Positions 15,706-25,146 of a stretch of 64,000 nucleotides of DNA are shown piece after piece (position 1 is the first letter of the stretch; each line of letters starts with the position of its first letter). The stretch spans positions 62,001-126,000 of the forward strand of contig JAURXZ010000006.1 of assembly GCA_030654175.1 (NCBI GenBank). Reading direction: 5' to 3'. Source of the stretch: Bacteroidia bacterium. GTDB lineage: Bacteria; Bacteroidota; Bacteroidia; 2-12-FULL-35-15. The position numbers and the translations under genes are program-made. Below the pieces are notes generated by a model. That model searched no databases and had not been told where the DNA came from. It saw nothing but the letters and a program-made list of their open reading frames with translations.

Positions 15706-18321
15706 CTATAATCTGTACACGGGTAAATTTTCTTGCGTGGCATCAACAATATAATTTGTTTCCATCTCCACCGCTGATTCCATAAAAGCATTAAAATTCT
15801 CAATAACTCCTAGTTCATTTGTAATAGGCGTGTATTCAGTAAACCCGCCATCTTTAAAATAATAAAATTTATTTGTTTCAGGATCTATTGCCACCAAATG
15901 AACCCAATCATTGATAAACCATTCATACATTTCAGAAACTGCCTGTATTGTTTTTAAAACAACTTCCGGAAAATGTTCAACAATGATCAGCAAACGAACA
16001 GGATCATGCACCTCAATCATTTGCACAGGAAGTCCGGGCCTTAAGTCTCCATCACAACTATTTGCCACACCAATAAGACCCATTACATTATGAGGTAGTT
16101 TGGTCCCTGCTCCAAACTTGTGGTTATCAACTCTTGAAAAATAATATTCAAGATTGATCCCGCCACACACCGGTCCGAGAGGTTTCATAATTCCTGTCAA
16201 AAGCTGACCTTGCGGATCTGTTTTGTAATCATAAGAATTCATAAAAGCCCGTCTGTCCAAAAACAAACCCTTCGTTAAATTTCTACTACCTACAATACAC
16301 AACGTATTAGTTCCATGCCCAAGTTCAGGGCGTGGCTCAAATAATGAAACGGATCTGTCCTTGATCGCTTTACGGACTTTTTGCAATTCATTTTTTGTAT
16401 TTATTGATGCAAACCTTCTGGATCTTTCTTTGGTATTCAGATCTAAGGCGCTTTCAAATGCGCTTTTATTTTTTTTATGATTTTCTATGTTTTTGGGTAG
16501 GAGTACCTGCTCATCATAAAATTCAATTTCATCACCGGCTGTATCATGTAAACATCCAACAAATTGAGTTTCGTCAGGGATACAGATGCCTTTTGCATTA
16601 AGCAATTCTCTTACTTTAAGATGATTGGCCATGAACGAAAATACTTTTGCATTAACAGAACCTGGCCTTCCACTGCATGCACCACAATCGTGAGCTCCAT
16701 GATGAGGATTATTGGCACTGCTTGAACCATGAGCCATTACATATACAATCGGAGCAAAACCTTTTGTCAAGCCGATCCCACGTAAAAGTCCTTCCACTCT
16801 GGTGGCCATTTCTTCAATGGTAAAACCTATCTGCAAATCATTTTCACGATCCTCCAAATTTTTGTTCTCAATAATAAGTTCAGAATCTTTGGTCATGTGA
16901 GTAAACGCATTAGAGATAGCAGGACTCATTTTAGGTCGGAAAATATTCATAAACAATCTAACCCCTGCAAAAAAACCAAGCGTTAAAGAAATCAAAGTGC
17001 CAAGAAAAAAAGTATGCGTTTTATTGGTGTACAATAATTCATGTTCTCTTTTCCCTTTAACATTAAATTCTTTAATTAAATATTTAGGAGTTACCGGAGC
17101 CGGACACAGTTTATCATAAAATTTACCATTTTCAGGTTGAAAATAAAATTCAACAGCAAAAAAACCGGGTGTTCCAAACGTTTCACAATTGGGATCTGTT
17201 TTTTCAATATGCCTGCGCAATGAACATTCCCGTTCATCAATGCAGAACATTGCCTGAAAACTTTTATTGACAGGATCAACATGTTTTCTCTTTTTTTCTA
17301 AAGCAATTCCTGCAAGTACCTCATCATAATAGCTCCATTCAAATGTCTCCTGAAAAATTGTAAATACCTCATTTAATTCTGTTGAAGGAACATCAGAAAA
17401 AAGATTTAAGGGTTTACTATTTACTTTAGTAGATAATGGTTTCCAATCTTTCCCTAATTGAAAATTCAGAGCATCAATTTCCAATAATAATTCAAAAACA
17501 ATTAGATCGTGTAGCGATATTTTTTTCTGATCCAGAAGTGATTGAGGCTGATCTTCAATGGAAGATACCATCCCCGACCATCCTTGATGACTGAATTGCT
17601 GATCAAATAAGTATTGCTCATAATAGGCTTCGTCTCCAACAACAATTTTCAGAAGATCTGTAATTTTACAAGTGCCATTTAATAAAAGTTGTTTAGCTCT
17701 TTCCGTTTTAAAAAAACTGGTGAAACTATTTTTCTCTAATTCCCTGATTGAAGAAAGGAAACCTTTATTTTCTGAAGGGAAATTCCAGATAGAAATTCCC
17801 TGATCTAAATAACTGCAAAGGATTCTAAAAAGCAGAGGCTGAACAAGTGAATCAAGATCCGTTTTATACAGGCTTTTCCAATGTGCCCTCAACTGCCCTA
17901 TTCTTGCCAAATTCGAAGCATCGTAATCTTTAGATAATAAATACCCCTTCCACTTTACTAAATTTTCACGTCCTTTTTTTTCAATGATGATCCTTTCAAG
18001 AATGGTATCTTTTATACGCCCGGTTTCATAAAGCTCCCGGTATTCTTTCAATTGCATGGTAACCTGATACCCAAATATTTTGGAAGCTTTAAAGATAGCC
18101 TCATAAAATTTCAAGTGTTGAAATGCATGAAGGGAATTATGATGAATAAAATCCTTTAATGGAGTTTGGGAAGGCAAATAATGCTTCAACTCATGTAAAA
18201 CAAGAGTTTCGTCAAATGAGGGATTTGATAAAATACTTGATGAATTATCAATAATTTTTTCATTTGTCAAAACATTTTTTTGGCGCGAGTCTAACTCATT
18301 CATTTCTTCTGATTTTACCAT
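15706..18321 (-). CDS. dabA: DabA (DUF2309), zinc-dependent CO2-hydrating subunit of the DAB system
   Basis: The 871-aa protein belongs to DUF2309, characterised in Halothiobacillus as DabA, a beta-carbonic-anhydrase-like cytoplasmic subunit that converts CO2 to bicarbonate vectorially. Zinc ligand candidates are present: Cys360 and Asp362 in FQAMFCIDERECS, His531 in YVMAHGSSSA and Cys546 in GAHDCGACSGRPG. The C-x-D and H-x14-C spacings equal those of the characterised protein as I recall it. DabB follows 106 bases later and a beta-carbonic anhydrase precedes by 18 bases, so the operon is coherent. ATG at 18321 is a good start. Length is within the family range. Confidence 0.92.
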   Translation of the reverse strand: MVKSEEMNELDSRQKNVLTNEKIIDNSSSILSNPSFDETLVLHELKHYLPSQTPLKDFIHHNSLHAFQHLKFYEAIFKASKIFGYQVTMQLKEYRELYETGRIKDTILERIIIEKKGRENLVKWKGYLLSKDYDASNLARIGQLRAHWKSLYKTDLDSLVQPLLFRILCSYLDQGISIWNFPSENKGFLSSIRELEKNSFTSFFKTERAKQLLLNGTCKITDLLKIVVGDEAYYEQYLFDQQFSHQGWSGMVSSIEDQPQSLLDQKKISLHDLIVFELLLEIDALNFQLGKDWKPLSTKVNSKPLNLFSDVPSTELNEVFTIFQETFEWSYYDEVLAGIALEKKRKHVDPVNKSFQAMFCIDERECSLRRHIEKTDPNCETFGTPGFFAVEFYFQPENGKFYDKLCPAPVTPKYLIKEFNVKGKREHELLYTNKTHTFFLGTLISLTLGFFAGVRLFMNIFRPKMSPAISNAFTHMTKDSELIIENKNLEDRENDLQIGFTIEEMATRVEGLLRGIGLTKGFAPIVYVMAHGSSSANNPHHGAHDCGACSGRPGSVNAKVFSFMANHLKVRELLNAKGICIPDETQFVGCLHDTAGDEIEFYDEQVLLPKNIENHKKNKSAFESALDLNTKERSRRFASINTKNELQKVRKAIKDRSVSLFEPRPELGHGTNTLCIVGSRNLTKGLFLDRRAFMNSYDYKTDPQGQLLTGIMKPLGPVCGGINLEYYFSRVDNHKFGAGTKLPHNVMGLIGVANSCDGDLRPGLPVQMIEVHDPVRLLIIVEHFPEVVLKTIQAVSEMYEWFINDWVHLVAIDPETNKFYYFKDGGFTEYTPITNELGVIENFNAFMESAVEMETNYIVDATQENLPVYRL

Positions 18322-18339
18322 GAATAATTTTGTTGCTAT

Positions 18340-19017
18340 TTAATAACTCATCTTGACCCTTACATCAGATTCACTGGAAATCAAAGTATCTTCATAAAAT
18401 TCGACCACTCCTGTTTTTATATGATGCGTTGCCCCAATAATAGCGATTTCGCCTTTTTCAATCATTTGTTCAAGTATATAACTTCTGTCAATAATAGTTT
18501 TTACTGATCGCTTCACATTAAGTGTTGCTACGTTCTCTAAAAACTCCCCATTGCCCGAATTTCTTTTACTCGACTCAAGTGTTTTTGTTTCCTGGTAAAT
18601 GGCTGGTTGAATTTTTGATAGCAACTCGGTAAGATTTCCCATTTCCAAATGATCGCAGGCGCCTTTTATAGCACCGCATTGCGTATGCCCCATTACCACA
18701 ATTAATTTTGACCCGGCCACTTTGCATGCAAATTCAATACTTCCGATAATGTCGGTATTAACTATATTTCCTGCTATGCGTATCGAAAAGATATCCCCCA
18801 GCCCCTGGTCGAAAATTAACTCAGCCGAAGTACGGCTATCAATACAACTTAATATCACCGCAAAGGGCCATTGACCTTCTCGTGTTTCATTCACTTGTTG
18901 AAGCAAATTACGATTGGCTTTCAAATTATTTACAAAACGCTGATTACCATCCTGTAAAATACCTAATGCAATTAAAGGGGTTATAGAAGCTTGAGTTTCT
19001 GAAGTATGTGCTTTCAT
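18340..19017 (-). CDS. Beta-class carbonic anhydrase
   Basis: The 225-aa enzyme interconverts CO2 and bicarbonate in the cytoplasm. The zinc ligands are Cys58 in ILSCIDSR, His111 and Cys114 in GHTQCGAIKG, and the catalytic Asp60-Arg62 dyad is intact. GNIVNTDIIGSIEFA is the usual conserved block after the first ligand. It sits 12 bases downstream of the SulP gene and 18 bases upstream of dabA, so it is clearly in the same operon. No signal peptide is present. In this setting it probably equilibrates the internal carbon pool, perhaps supplying carboxylases. Confidence 0.93.
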   Translation of the reverse strand: MKAHTSETQASITPLIALGILQDGNQRFVNNLKANRNLLQQVNETREGQWPFAVILSCIDSRTSAELIFDQGLGDIFSIRIAGNIVNTDIIGSIEFACKVAGSKLIVVMGHTQCGAIKGACDHLEMGNLTELLSKIQPAIYQETKTLESSKRNSGNGEFLENVATLNVKRSVKTIIDRSYILEQMIEKGEIAIIGATHHIKTGVVEFYEDTLISSESDVRVKMSY

Positions 19018-19029
19018 AATTTTATTTTT

Positions 19030-20610
19030 TTAGTGGCCTGATACTCCGTTAAAAGCCGGAATATTCTTAAGGTCCATATTAATTTTTTTTAATTTTGCGG
19101 TATTGTTCTTGAAATCATGAATAATTTCAAGAACATCCATGTCTATATTCCGTGATTTACTTCCATCAATTATAACATTGGAACCTTCAGGAAGTTCATC
19201 AAGCGTAAAAGCTATACTTCCTTTATTGAGAAATGAAACATCTTCTGCTAATTGAATTATTATTTTATCTACACCATCTTTTTCCTCCTTATGATAAAAA
19301 GAAGCCAGTTTAAAATTGTTTCTTAAAATAATAAATGCTGCTATTACCATACCTGCAGCAATCCCTTTTAACAGGTCAGAAAACTGTATTGCTATTACAG
19401 TAACAATAAAAGGCACAAACTGCTCCCAGCCTAATTTATACATCGAAACAAAAAGCGGGATCTTAGCCAGTTTATAACCCACCAATAAAAGTAATGCAGC
19501 CAAACATGCAAGAGGAATCATATTAAGAACAGAAGCAATTCCAATCACACTTAACAGTAAAAATAAACCATGAAATATTGATGATAATTTTGTTTTACCT
19601 CCTGCATTTATGTTGGCTGAAGTACGAACAATAACTGCGGTTAAAGGCAATCCACCAATTAAACCGGACACTAAATTACCCAGCCCTTGTGCTTTTAATT
19701 CGCGGTTGGTTGGGGTGTTACGCTTATGGGGGTCAAGCTTATCGGCAGCCTCAACACTTAACAGGGACTCTAAACTAGCAATGATTGCAATGGTTACAGC
19801 AACAACATAAACATGATAATTTCCAAATGCTGTAAAATCCGGTAACGTAAATTGATTCACAAAGCCTGATACTGAAGCCGCTACAGGCAACCTCACCAGT
19901 TTATCTCCATCTAAAAATAATGAAGGGAAACTCGTTTTAAACAATTGGTTTATTAAAATTCCAACGATTACAACCAATAATGCACCGGGAACAATTTTAA
20001 AAAAACTGATTTTTTTTAAAAAAGGCTGTTCCCACATTATCAGGATAAACAGAGAAACAATAGCAATAATGATAGCTCCGGGATGAATATAATTAAGAGA
20101 ATTGAAAATTTCAGAAAACGTATTTTGTCCATCGGATTGAATAAAATTAAAATCCCCTTCATTGTCTTTATCATATCCAAGCGCATGAGGTATCTGTTTA
20201 AGAATTAATATGATACCAATAGCAGCCAACATGCCTTTAATTACACTGGAAGGGAAATAATATCCAATAATTCCTGCTTTCAGGTAACCAAGAGCAATTT
20301 GAATCAAACCTGCCAATACCACGGCAAGTAAAAACACTTCGTAACCTCCCAACTGTGTTATTGCATTTAGAACTATAACTGTTAAACCAGCCGCTGGGCC
20401 GCTAACACTCAAGGCTGAACCACTGGAAAACGCAACTACTGTACCTCCAACAATACCGGCTATAATTCCGGAAAAAAGTGGCGCACCTGATGCAAGTGCA
20501 ATTCCTAAACATAGAGGTAAAGCAACCAGGAAAACAACTAAACCTGCGGGCAGATCATTTTTAAGGTATTTAAAAGTTAAACCTTTTACAATTTTGTTTT
20601 GCATGTCCAT
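19030..20610 (-). CDS. SulP family anion permease, probable bicarbonate transporter
   Basis: The protein has 10-12 predicted membrane segments with SulP signatures: NDLPAGLVVFLVALPLCLGI near the N-terminus, SGPAAGLTVIVLNAI, then NRELKAQGLGNLVSGLIGGL with PLTAVIVRTSANINAGG. A short, probably incomplete STAS-like tail with VIIDGSKSRNIDMDVLEIIH follows. The track starts at a TTG at 20628; the ATG at 20610 is preferred and leaves about 526 residues. SulP members carry sulfate, bicarbonate or other anions. Linkage to carbonic anhydrase and DabAB favours bicarbonate, as in BicA. It is the first gene of the operon. Confidence 0.87.
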   Translation of the reverse strand: MDMQNKIVKGLTFKYLKNDLPAGLVVFLVALPLCLGIALASGAPLFSGIIAGIVGGTVVAFSSGSALSVSGPAAGLTVIVLNAITQLGGYEVFLLAVVLAGLIQIALGYLKAGIIGYYFPSSVIKGMLAAIGIILILKQIPHALGYDKDNEGDFNFIQSDGQNTFSEIFNSLNYIHPGAIIIAIVSLFILIMWEQPFLKKISFFKIVPGALLVVIVGILINQLFKTSFPSLFLDGDKLVRLPVAASVSGFVNQFTLPDFTAFGNYHVYVVAVTIAIIASLESLLSVEAADKLDPHKRNTPTNRELKAQGLGNLVSGLIGGLPLTAVIVRTSANINAGGKTKLSSIFHGLFLLLSVIGIASVLNMIPLACLAALLLLVGYKLAKIPLFVSMYKLGWEQFVPFIVTVIAIQFSDLLKGIAAGMVIAAFIILRNNFKLASFYHKEEKDGVDKIIIQLAEDVSFLNKGSIAFTLDELPEGSNVIIDGSKSRNIDMDVLEIIHDFKNNTAKLKKINMDLKNIPAFNGVSGH

Positions 20611-20673
20611 AAGGAATATTATTATCAATTATTAAAACAAGTAATAGATTAATATAAATGATTAAAATCCTGC

Positions 20674-20719
20674 AACAGATTAAAATCAAATGAATAATCT
20701 AAAACAGATTAAAATCAAA
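20674..20719 (-). promoter_or_regulatory. Direct repeats upstream of the inorganic-carbon operon
   Basis: AACAGATTAAAATCAAA occurs perfectly twice, at 20674-20690 and 20703-20719, a 29-base period. A weaker third copy (ATGATTAAAATCC) lies at about 20658-20670. They are 60-110 bases upstream of the first gene of the sulP-CA-dabA-dabB operon, where an operator would be expected. The spacing is close to, but not exactly, three helical turns. Regulatory function is inferred. Confidence 0.5.
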
Positions 20720-20788
20720 AGAATTAGTGTACGAAATCTTGAAAAATGAAATAACAAGGGCTGAAGCCTTGGAAGGATAAAATGGTGA

Positions 20789-21115
20789 TTACAACATTTC
20801 CGGTGGCGAAAATACTTTTTGACTGTAATCAGATGAAGAAAAATCGATGTTCTGTTTAGAAGCTAAGCTCCCCGCCTCTAGTTGTCCGGCAATGAGTGTA
20901 TTATTTAAATGCTTGTGATTAAGATAAAAATCTTCAGAAAAATTCAGTTTCTCATTTTTTTCACTACCCTTTTCTGATTCCTTTTCCTCGCAGTCAAAAT
21001 TGTCTATCCAGACCAATGATACACCATCAAATGTTTTTGAAAAGTACTTGATCGTTTCATAGCTGTAAGCAAATGAAAATACAATAAGAAGGCAATATGT
21101 AATAATTTTTTTCAA
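20789..21115 (-). CDS. Small exported protein of unknown function
   Basis: The track ORF begins at a TTG at 21199, but an internal TTG at 21115 gives a clear signal sequence (KKIITYCLLIVFSFAYS), so that start is preferred (108 aa). The mature part has a charged stretch (DCEEKESEKGSEKNEKL) and ends SQKVFSPPEML. No domain recognised. It lies between a TonB receptor gene and the carbon operon, on the same strand as both. Small proteins of this size often accompany TonB receptors in Bacteroidota, but a functional link is only a guess. Confidence 0.5.
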   Translation of the reverse strand: MKKIITYCLLIVFSFAYSYETIKYFSKTFDGVSLVWIDNFDCEEKESEKGSEKNEKLNFSEDFYLNHKHLNNTLIAGQLEAGSLASKQNIDFSSSDYSQKVFSPPEML

Positions 21116-21371
21116 AAGAGAAAATGACTTTTTTTGCAAAGATGCGAAAAAAACAGGGGATTGATTGTTTAAAATATATAAATTAAGTTTTTTTAACAAG
21201 TAACAAAAGAAGTAAAAACATGTTTAAGGGCTGTTTTGTGTGGCTTGCTGAAGGGTACGAGCAAGCCCTCCCCTTATGTTCAACAAAATCAACAAGTAAC
21301 ATCTCAATTTGGGGGCCGGAGTGGGAATAACTTTATTCCTTAACTAACGACACTGATTAAACATTTCAAAA

Positions 21372-24053
21372 TTAAAAATTGAATTTAACTCCTGCATTTA
21401 CCTGTCTGAATCCTCCAGGCATGATACCTGACGAAAGTCGGTGTAAACGTGAAGCTTTGTATACTTCATCTGTAATGTTTTTAGCAGCAACAAAAATGGT
21501 TAAACCGCTCAGGTATTTATTTTTGCTGGCTGAAAAGGAGTACGAAATATTTAGATCAATCGTTTTGAAAGCTTGTAAACTCCCAATAGCGCCTTCTGCT
21601 GTCTCATTATCAAAGTTTAAATAATCAGTATATTGTTTTGCAACATAATTTAAATTTGCTCCAATATTAAACCCTTGAAAAGTATATGAAATACCTGCAT
21701 TTAAAATATAGGGAGGTAAATAAGGCACCGTATTATTGGCAATTCCATCATTACCAAAAACAAAATCCAATCGTTTAATTTTACTAAAGTCACTAACAGT
21801 TAATTCTTTTGTCACTAAACTATCGGTGCCCGCAGCGTTTGCAAAATAAACATCAAATCCGCTTCGTTCAGCATTTATTTTTTCGATCAACTCTGCTTTT
21901 GTAGCATCTGTATGTTTGGCCTTCAGCAAATCAGAATCTTTTAATAATCCACTTAATACTTTACCTTTCATCATTGTTCCTGAAAAACTAAGCACTATCT
22001 GATGTTTTTCATTATTTAATAATTTATGTAAATTCAAATTCACAACACCTTCAATGCCATTAATATTTACTGCTCCAAGCGTTTGAAATGCTTCATTTCT
22101 ACCTGCAGAATAGTAATTAGAAATATTATTATTAAAATAAGAGGCTTTAACACAAGCAAACTCTTTTAACAAACAACCTCTGATTCCGGCCTCATAATTA
22201 AAACTTGTTTCGGGAAGTCGATTAATTGGTTTTGTATCCGAAGGGATTGAAACAATGCCATCTTCTACACTTAAAAATCCGGTTTCAGCAGTTGGCGCTG
22301 TATAACCTTTGTAAATACCTGCATAAGCCGTTATTTTATTTATGCCTGCTGATAATACTTCGTATGAAATAGAAGTTCCGGGAATAAAACTTGAATAAAC
22401 ATTTTTTTGACTGCCAAAATCGTTGCTGCCATCATTATTCGTCATTTTTGAAATTGCCAGTCTATCATAGGAACGCATTTCTACCCACTCATATCGCAAA
22501 GAAGGGGTGACAGATATTTTTTTATACGTAAACTTATCTTTAAGCATCCCTGAATATGCTGCTAATTCAAAATACTGGTCTTTAATCAAAATTCCACTTC
22601 TTGAAAAACGTGATGAATCGTTTTTAATTTCTATGTTGTTAAATGTTTCCCAATGCCCTTTTGCTATAAGCTCCAGGTTCATTTTAAAGTCTTCCTTTTC
22701 GATGTTATATTTAAAACTTTCCTGCACCCCGCCTACTCTGAATAAACGATTTCGTGCTGTAGTACTTTCTTCTCCTGTTGAAACTTTTCCTACTCGTATA
22801 TAATCATCATTACCAAATGTTCTCCCATTCAAATAGGCATATCTGTCATCATAAATATCATTTCCTAAATAAGCTGACGCAGTTGATGCTTTGATCAATG
22901 TATTTTCCTGACGCCACCAGTCACGCTGAAATTGTGAAACATATACTTTTGTAGAAAGCAACGTGTTTTTTGATATTTTAAAGTTGTAAATAAAATCTAC
23001 TGCGTATCTTTTGGTATTTAGATCGTCTGCATCAAAAGGGTTTTGACGAGGGTCTGCATTAAAGGAATAAGGCGTTAAAGCGCTATAACTCGCTTTCGAT
23101 TTTTCCTGGTGATAATTTAACTTCAGATAAACGGAGGAACGGGTATTTAATTCACTATACAATTTTGCAGATGTATTAAATATGGATGACTGGGAATTAT
23201 CCTGAAAACCATCAAATTGTTTGTTCAGCACCTGTAATTCAGCACCTATATTGTTCCAGGTTCCACCATAGGTGAGGTATTCGGAATGATAGCCATTTTC
23301 ACCTGCTGTTAAATTAATTCCTAATGTTGGTTTTAAAGGAGGTTTTTTAGTAATGTAGTTAATAGCGCCATACATTGTATTACTTCCGTAAGCCAATATA
23401 TCTGCACCTTTCAAAATTTCAATGCCATCCAATCTATCGCTTGGAGGATTATAATATGCCTCAGGCGCTAAATAGGGTGCAGGAGCAATAGGCGTTCCGT
23501 CTTCCATTATCAATATATTAGCTGATCTGCGCGGGTAAGACCCCCTTATTCCTACATTTAAACGGTTAGAGATCCCCATATCTCCCGAAACATTCACGCC
23601 TTCCACTTTTTTCAGTATTTCCTCTGTACCAATGGGTTTGGTTAATTCTATTTCTTTTGATGATATTATCGTATTAGACCCCTCATACCTTGATGAGAAA
23701 TTAAGAGTTGGAGAGGATACAACAACCTCCGAGATCATTATAGCACTTGGCTTTAATTTTAATGCCTGTAAGTCAATTACTTCATTTTCTGACAATACAT
23801 TTACTGTTACTTCATTTTTCTCATAGCCTAAAAAAGCAAAAACTATTTTGTGTTCTCCTATAGCAACATCATTAAATTGATAATTACCTTTTATATCTGA
23901 GTTTTTAGAAATTGTGCCATCCAGATTAATGGATACGTATGGCATTACTGAATTATCGGCCTCATTTTTAATGATACCTTTAATTGTTGCATGTTGAGCA
24001 AAGCTCAGAAAAGAGCTTGTTAATAATGAAATAGTATATATATATTTTCTCAT
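21372..24053 (-). CDS. TonB-dependent outer membrane receptor with carboxypeptidase-regulatory-like domain
   Basis: The start at 24053 (M22 of the track ORF) gives the signal peptide RKYIYTISLLTSSFLSFAQ. Residues of about 22-105 form the CarboxypepD_reg-like domain (IKGIIKNEADNSVMPYVSI, YEKNEVTVNV). The plug follows, with GVNVSGDMGISNRLNVGIRG and ADILAYGSNTMYGAINYITK, then a 22-strand barrel ending VNAGVKFNF with a terminal aromatic. Total length is 893 aa, usual for FecA-like receptors. The plug has the TonB-receptor pattern without a SusD partner, so a siderophore or metal chelate is more likely than a glycan. A promoter is visible upstream. Confidence 0.9.
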   Translation of the reverse strand: MRKYIYTISLLTSSFLSFAQHATIKGIIKNEADNSVMPYVSINLDGTISKNSDIKGNYQFNDVAIGEHKIVFAFLGYEKNEVTVNVLSENEVIDLQALKLKPSAIMISEVVVSSPTLNFSSRYEGSNTIISSKEIELTKPIGTEEILKKVEGVNVSGDMGISNRLNVGIRGSYPRRSANILIMEDGTPIAPAPYLAPEAYYNPPSDRLDGIEILKGADILAYGSNTMYGAINYITKKPPLKPTLGINLTAGENGYHSEYLTYGGTWNNIGAELQVLNKQFDGFQDNSQSSIFNTSAKLYSELNTRSSVYLKLNYHQEKSKASYSALTPYSFNADPRQNPFDADDLNTKRYAVDFIYNFKISKNTLLSTKVYVSQFQRDWWRQENTLIKASTASAYLGNDIYDDRYAYLNGRTFGNDDYIRVGKVSTGEESTTARNRLFRVGGVQESFKYNIEKEDFKMNLELIAKGHWETFNNIEIKNDSSRFSRSGILIKDQYFELAAYSGMLKDKFTYKKISVTPSLRYEWVEMRSYDRLAISKMTNNDGSNDFGSQKNVYSSFIPGTSISYEVLSAGINKITAYAGIYKGYTAPTAETGFLSVEDGIVSIPSDTKPINRLPETSFNYEAGIRGCLLKEFACVKASYFNNNISNYYSAGRNEAFQTLGAVNINGIEGVVNLNLHKLLNNEKHQIVLSFSGTMMKGKVLSGLLKDSDLLKAKHTDATKAELIEKINAERSGFDVYFANAAGTDSLVTKELTVSDFSKIKRLDFVFGNDGIANNTVPYLPPYILNAGISYTFQGFNIGANLNYVAKQYTDYLNFDNETAEGAIGSLQAFKTIDLNISYSFSASKNKYLSGLTIFVAAKNITDEVYKASRLHRLSSGIMPGGFRQVNAGVKFNF

Positions 24054-24085
24054 GTCTTTATTTAGATTAATTTTAAATAACAGGA

Positions 24086-24116
24086 CAAAAGTAGATTTGA
24101 CAGCAGATATAGGCAA
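24086..24116 (-). promoter_or_regulatory. Promoter of the TonB-dependent receptor gene
   Basis: On the minus strand TTG is followed after 20 bases by TACTTTTG, matching the Bacteroidota TTG-N17-23-TAnnTTTG consensus. The -7 box ends about 30 bases before the ATG at 24053, consistent with that choice of start. Confidence 0.65.
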
Positions 24117-24273
24117 TACCTAAAAAGTGGTATATTAAAAAATATTCATTTTTATGGGATCGATAAACTTTTGGTGAAAAAGAAAAATCTGTGCAATCTG
24201 TGGCAAAACAATGCCCTAACTATTCGTAATTAGTAAGTCAGTATGTTTGTAGAAGGACGTAATTCGGGGTAAT

Positions 24274-24945
24274 TTAATTACTTGAAGAAAATAAAAAATG
24301 ATTAGGGCTTACCAAATTTTCGCGAACAGCAAATAAAACAAGTCCGGCAGTATTATTAACACCTAGCTTATTCATAATATTTTTACGGTGAGTGGTAACT
24401 GTATGGGTACTTAAAAATAATTTATCAGCAACCTCTTTATTTGAATAACCTTCAGCGATCAAAGTGATGATCTCCATTTCACGGTCACTGATATTCATTC
24501 CCTGGCAGGAATATTCCGGAATAGTTGTTGATTTTTCATTTAAAAGGGCATTTGCAATTTTACCGCAAATAAATTTCTCCCCTTTTGTAGTCTTGTAAAT
24601 TGCTTCTATTATTTCATCCTGATCGCAATCTTTTAGCAAATGACTGGTAATACCTATTTTCAAACCTTTTGAAATAATTTCATTGCTCTGCAACTGGGTG
24701 ATGGCAAGCAATTTTGCTTTAGGATAATTTTTAACGATTTGCTGTAATCCTTCTAAACTGTAGTTTACAGATGTATAATCAATAATGATCAAATCGGGTT
24801 TGTAAAATTTGGATTGATTTATCAGATCAGAAGTACTCAAAGCTTCGGCCAATAGCACAAAATCAGCATTCTCATTCAAGAGAACTACTAAACCTTTGCG
24901 GCTTAAAAAGTGACTGTCGGCTATGGTAATTTTGATCTTTTCCAC
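24274..24945 (-). CDS. NarL/LuxR-type response regulator
   Basis: The 223-aa protein has a receiver domain (IKITIADSHFLSRKGLVVLL at the start, phospho-acceptor Asp in PDLIIIDYTS near residue 54) and a C-terminal LuxR helix-turn-helix (SDREMEIITLIAEGYSNKEV then ADKLFLSTHTVTTHRKNIMN). It begins with GTG. No histidine kinase is in the window, so it is an orphan here. It could regulate the adjacent TonB receptor or the carbon operon, but no binding site links them. Confidence 0.9.
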   Translation of the reverse strand: MEKIKITIADSHFLSRKGLVVLLNENADFVLLAEALSTSDLINQSKFYKPDLIIIDYTSVNYSLEGLQQIVKNYPKAKLLAITQLQSNEIISKGLKIGITSHLLKDCDQDEIIEAIYKTTKGEKFICGKIANALLNEKSTTIPEYSCQGMNISDREMEIITLIAEGYSNKEVADKLFLSTHTVTTHRKNIMNKLGVNNTAGLVLFAVRENLVSPNHFLFSSSN

Positions 24946-25146
24946 AAAAAATTATTTAGACTGATTTTAAATAATACTCAAAAGTACATATTGAATTCGT
25001 TTCCACAAACTATTTTTTCAATTATTTTTCCCCTAAAAAAGTAGTAAGTGCTTTATGCCTGTAAGTGAACAATTTACACAAATAATTAAAGATGAAGGAA
25101 ACAACCGGAAGCTCTCACAACAGTATCACATATTACATATTAAATA

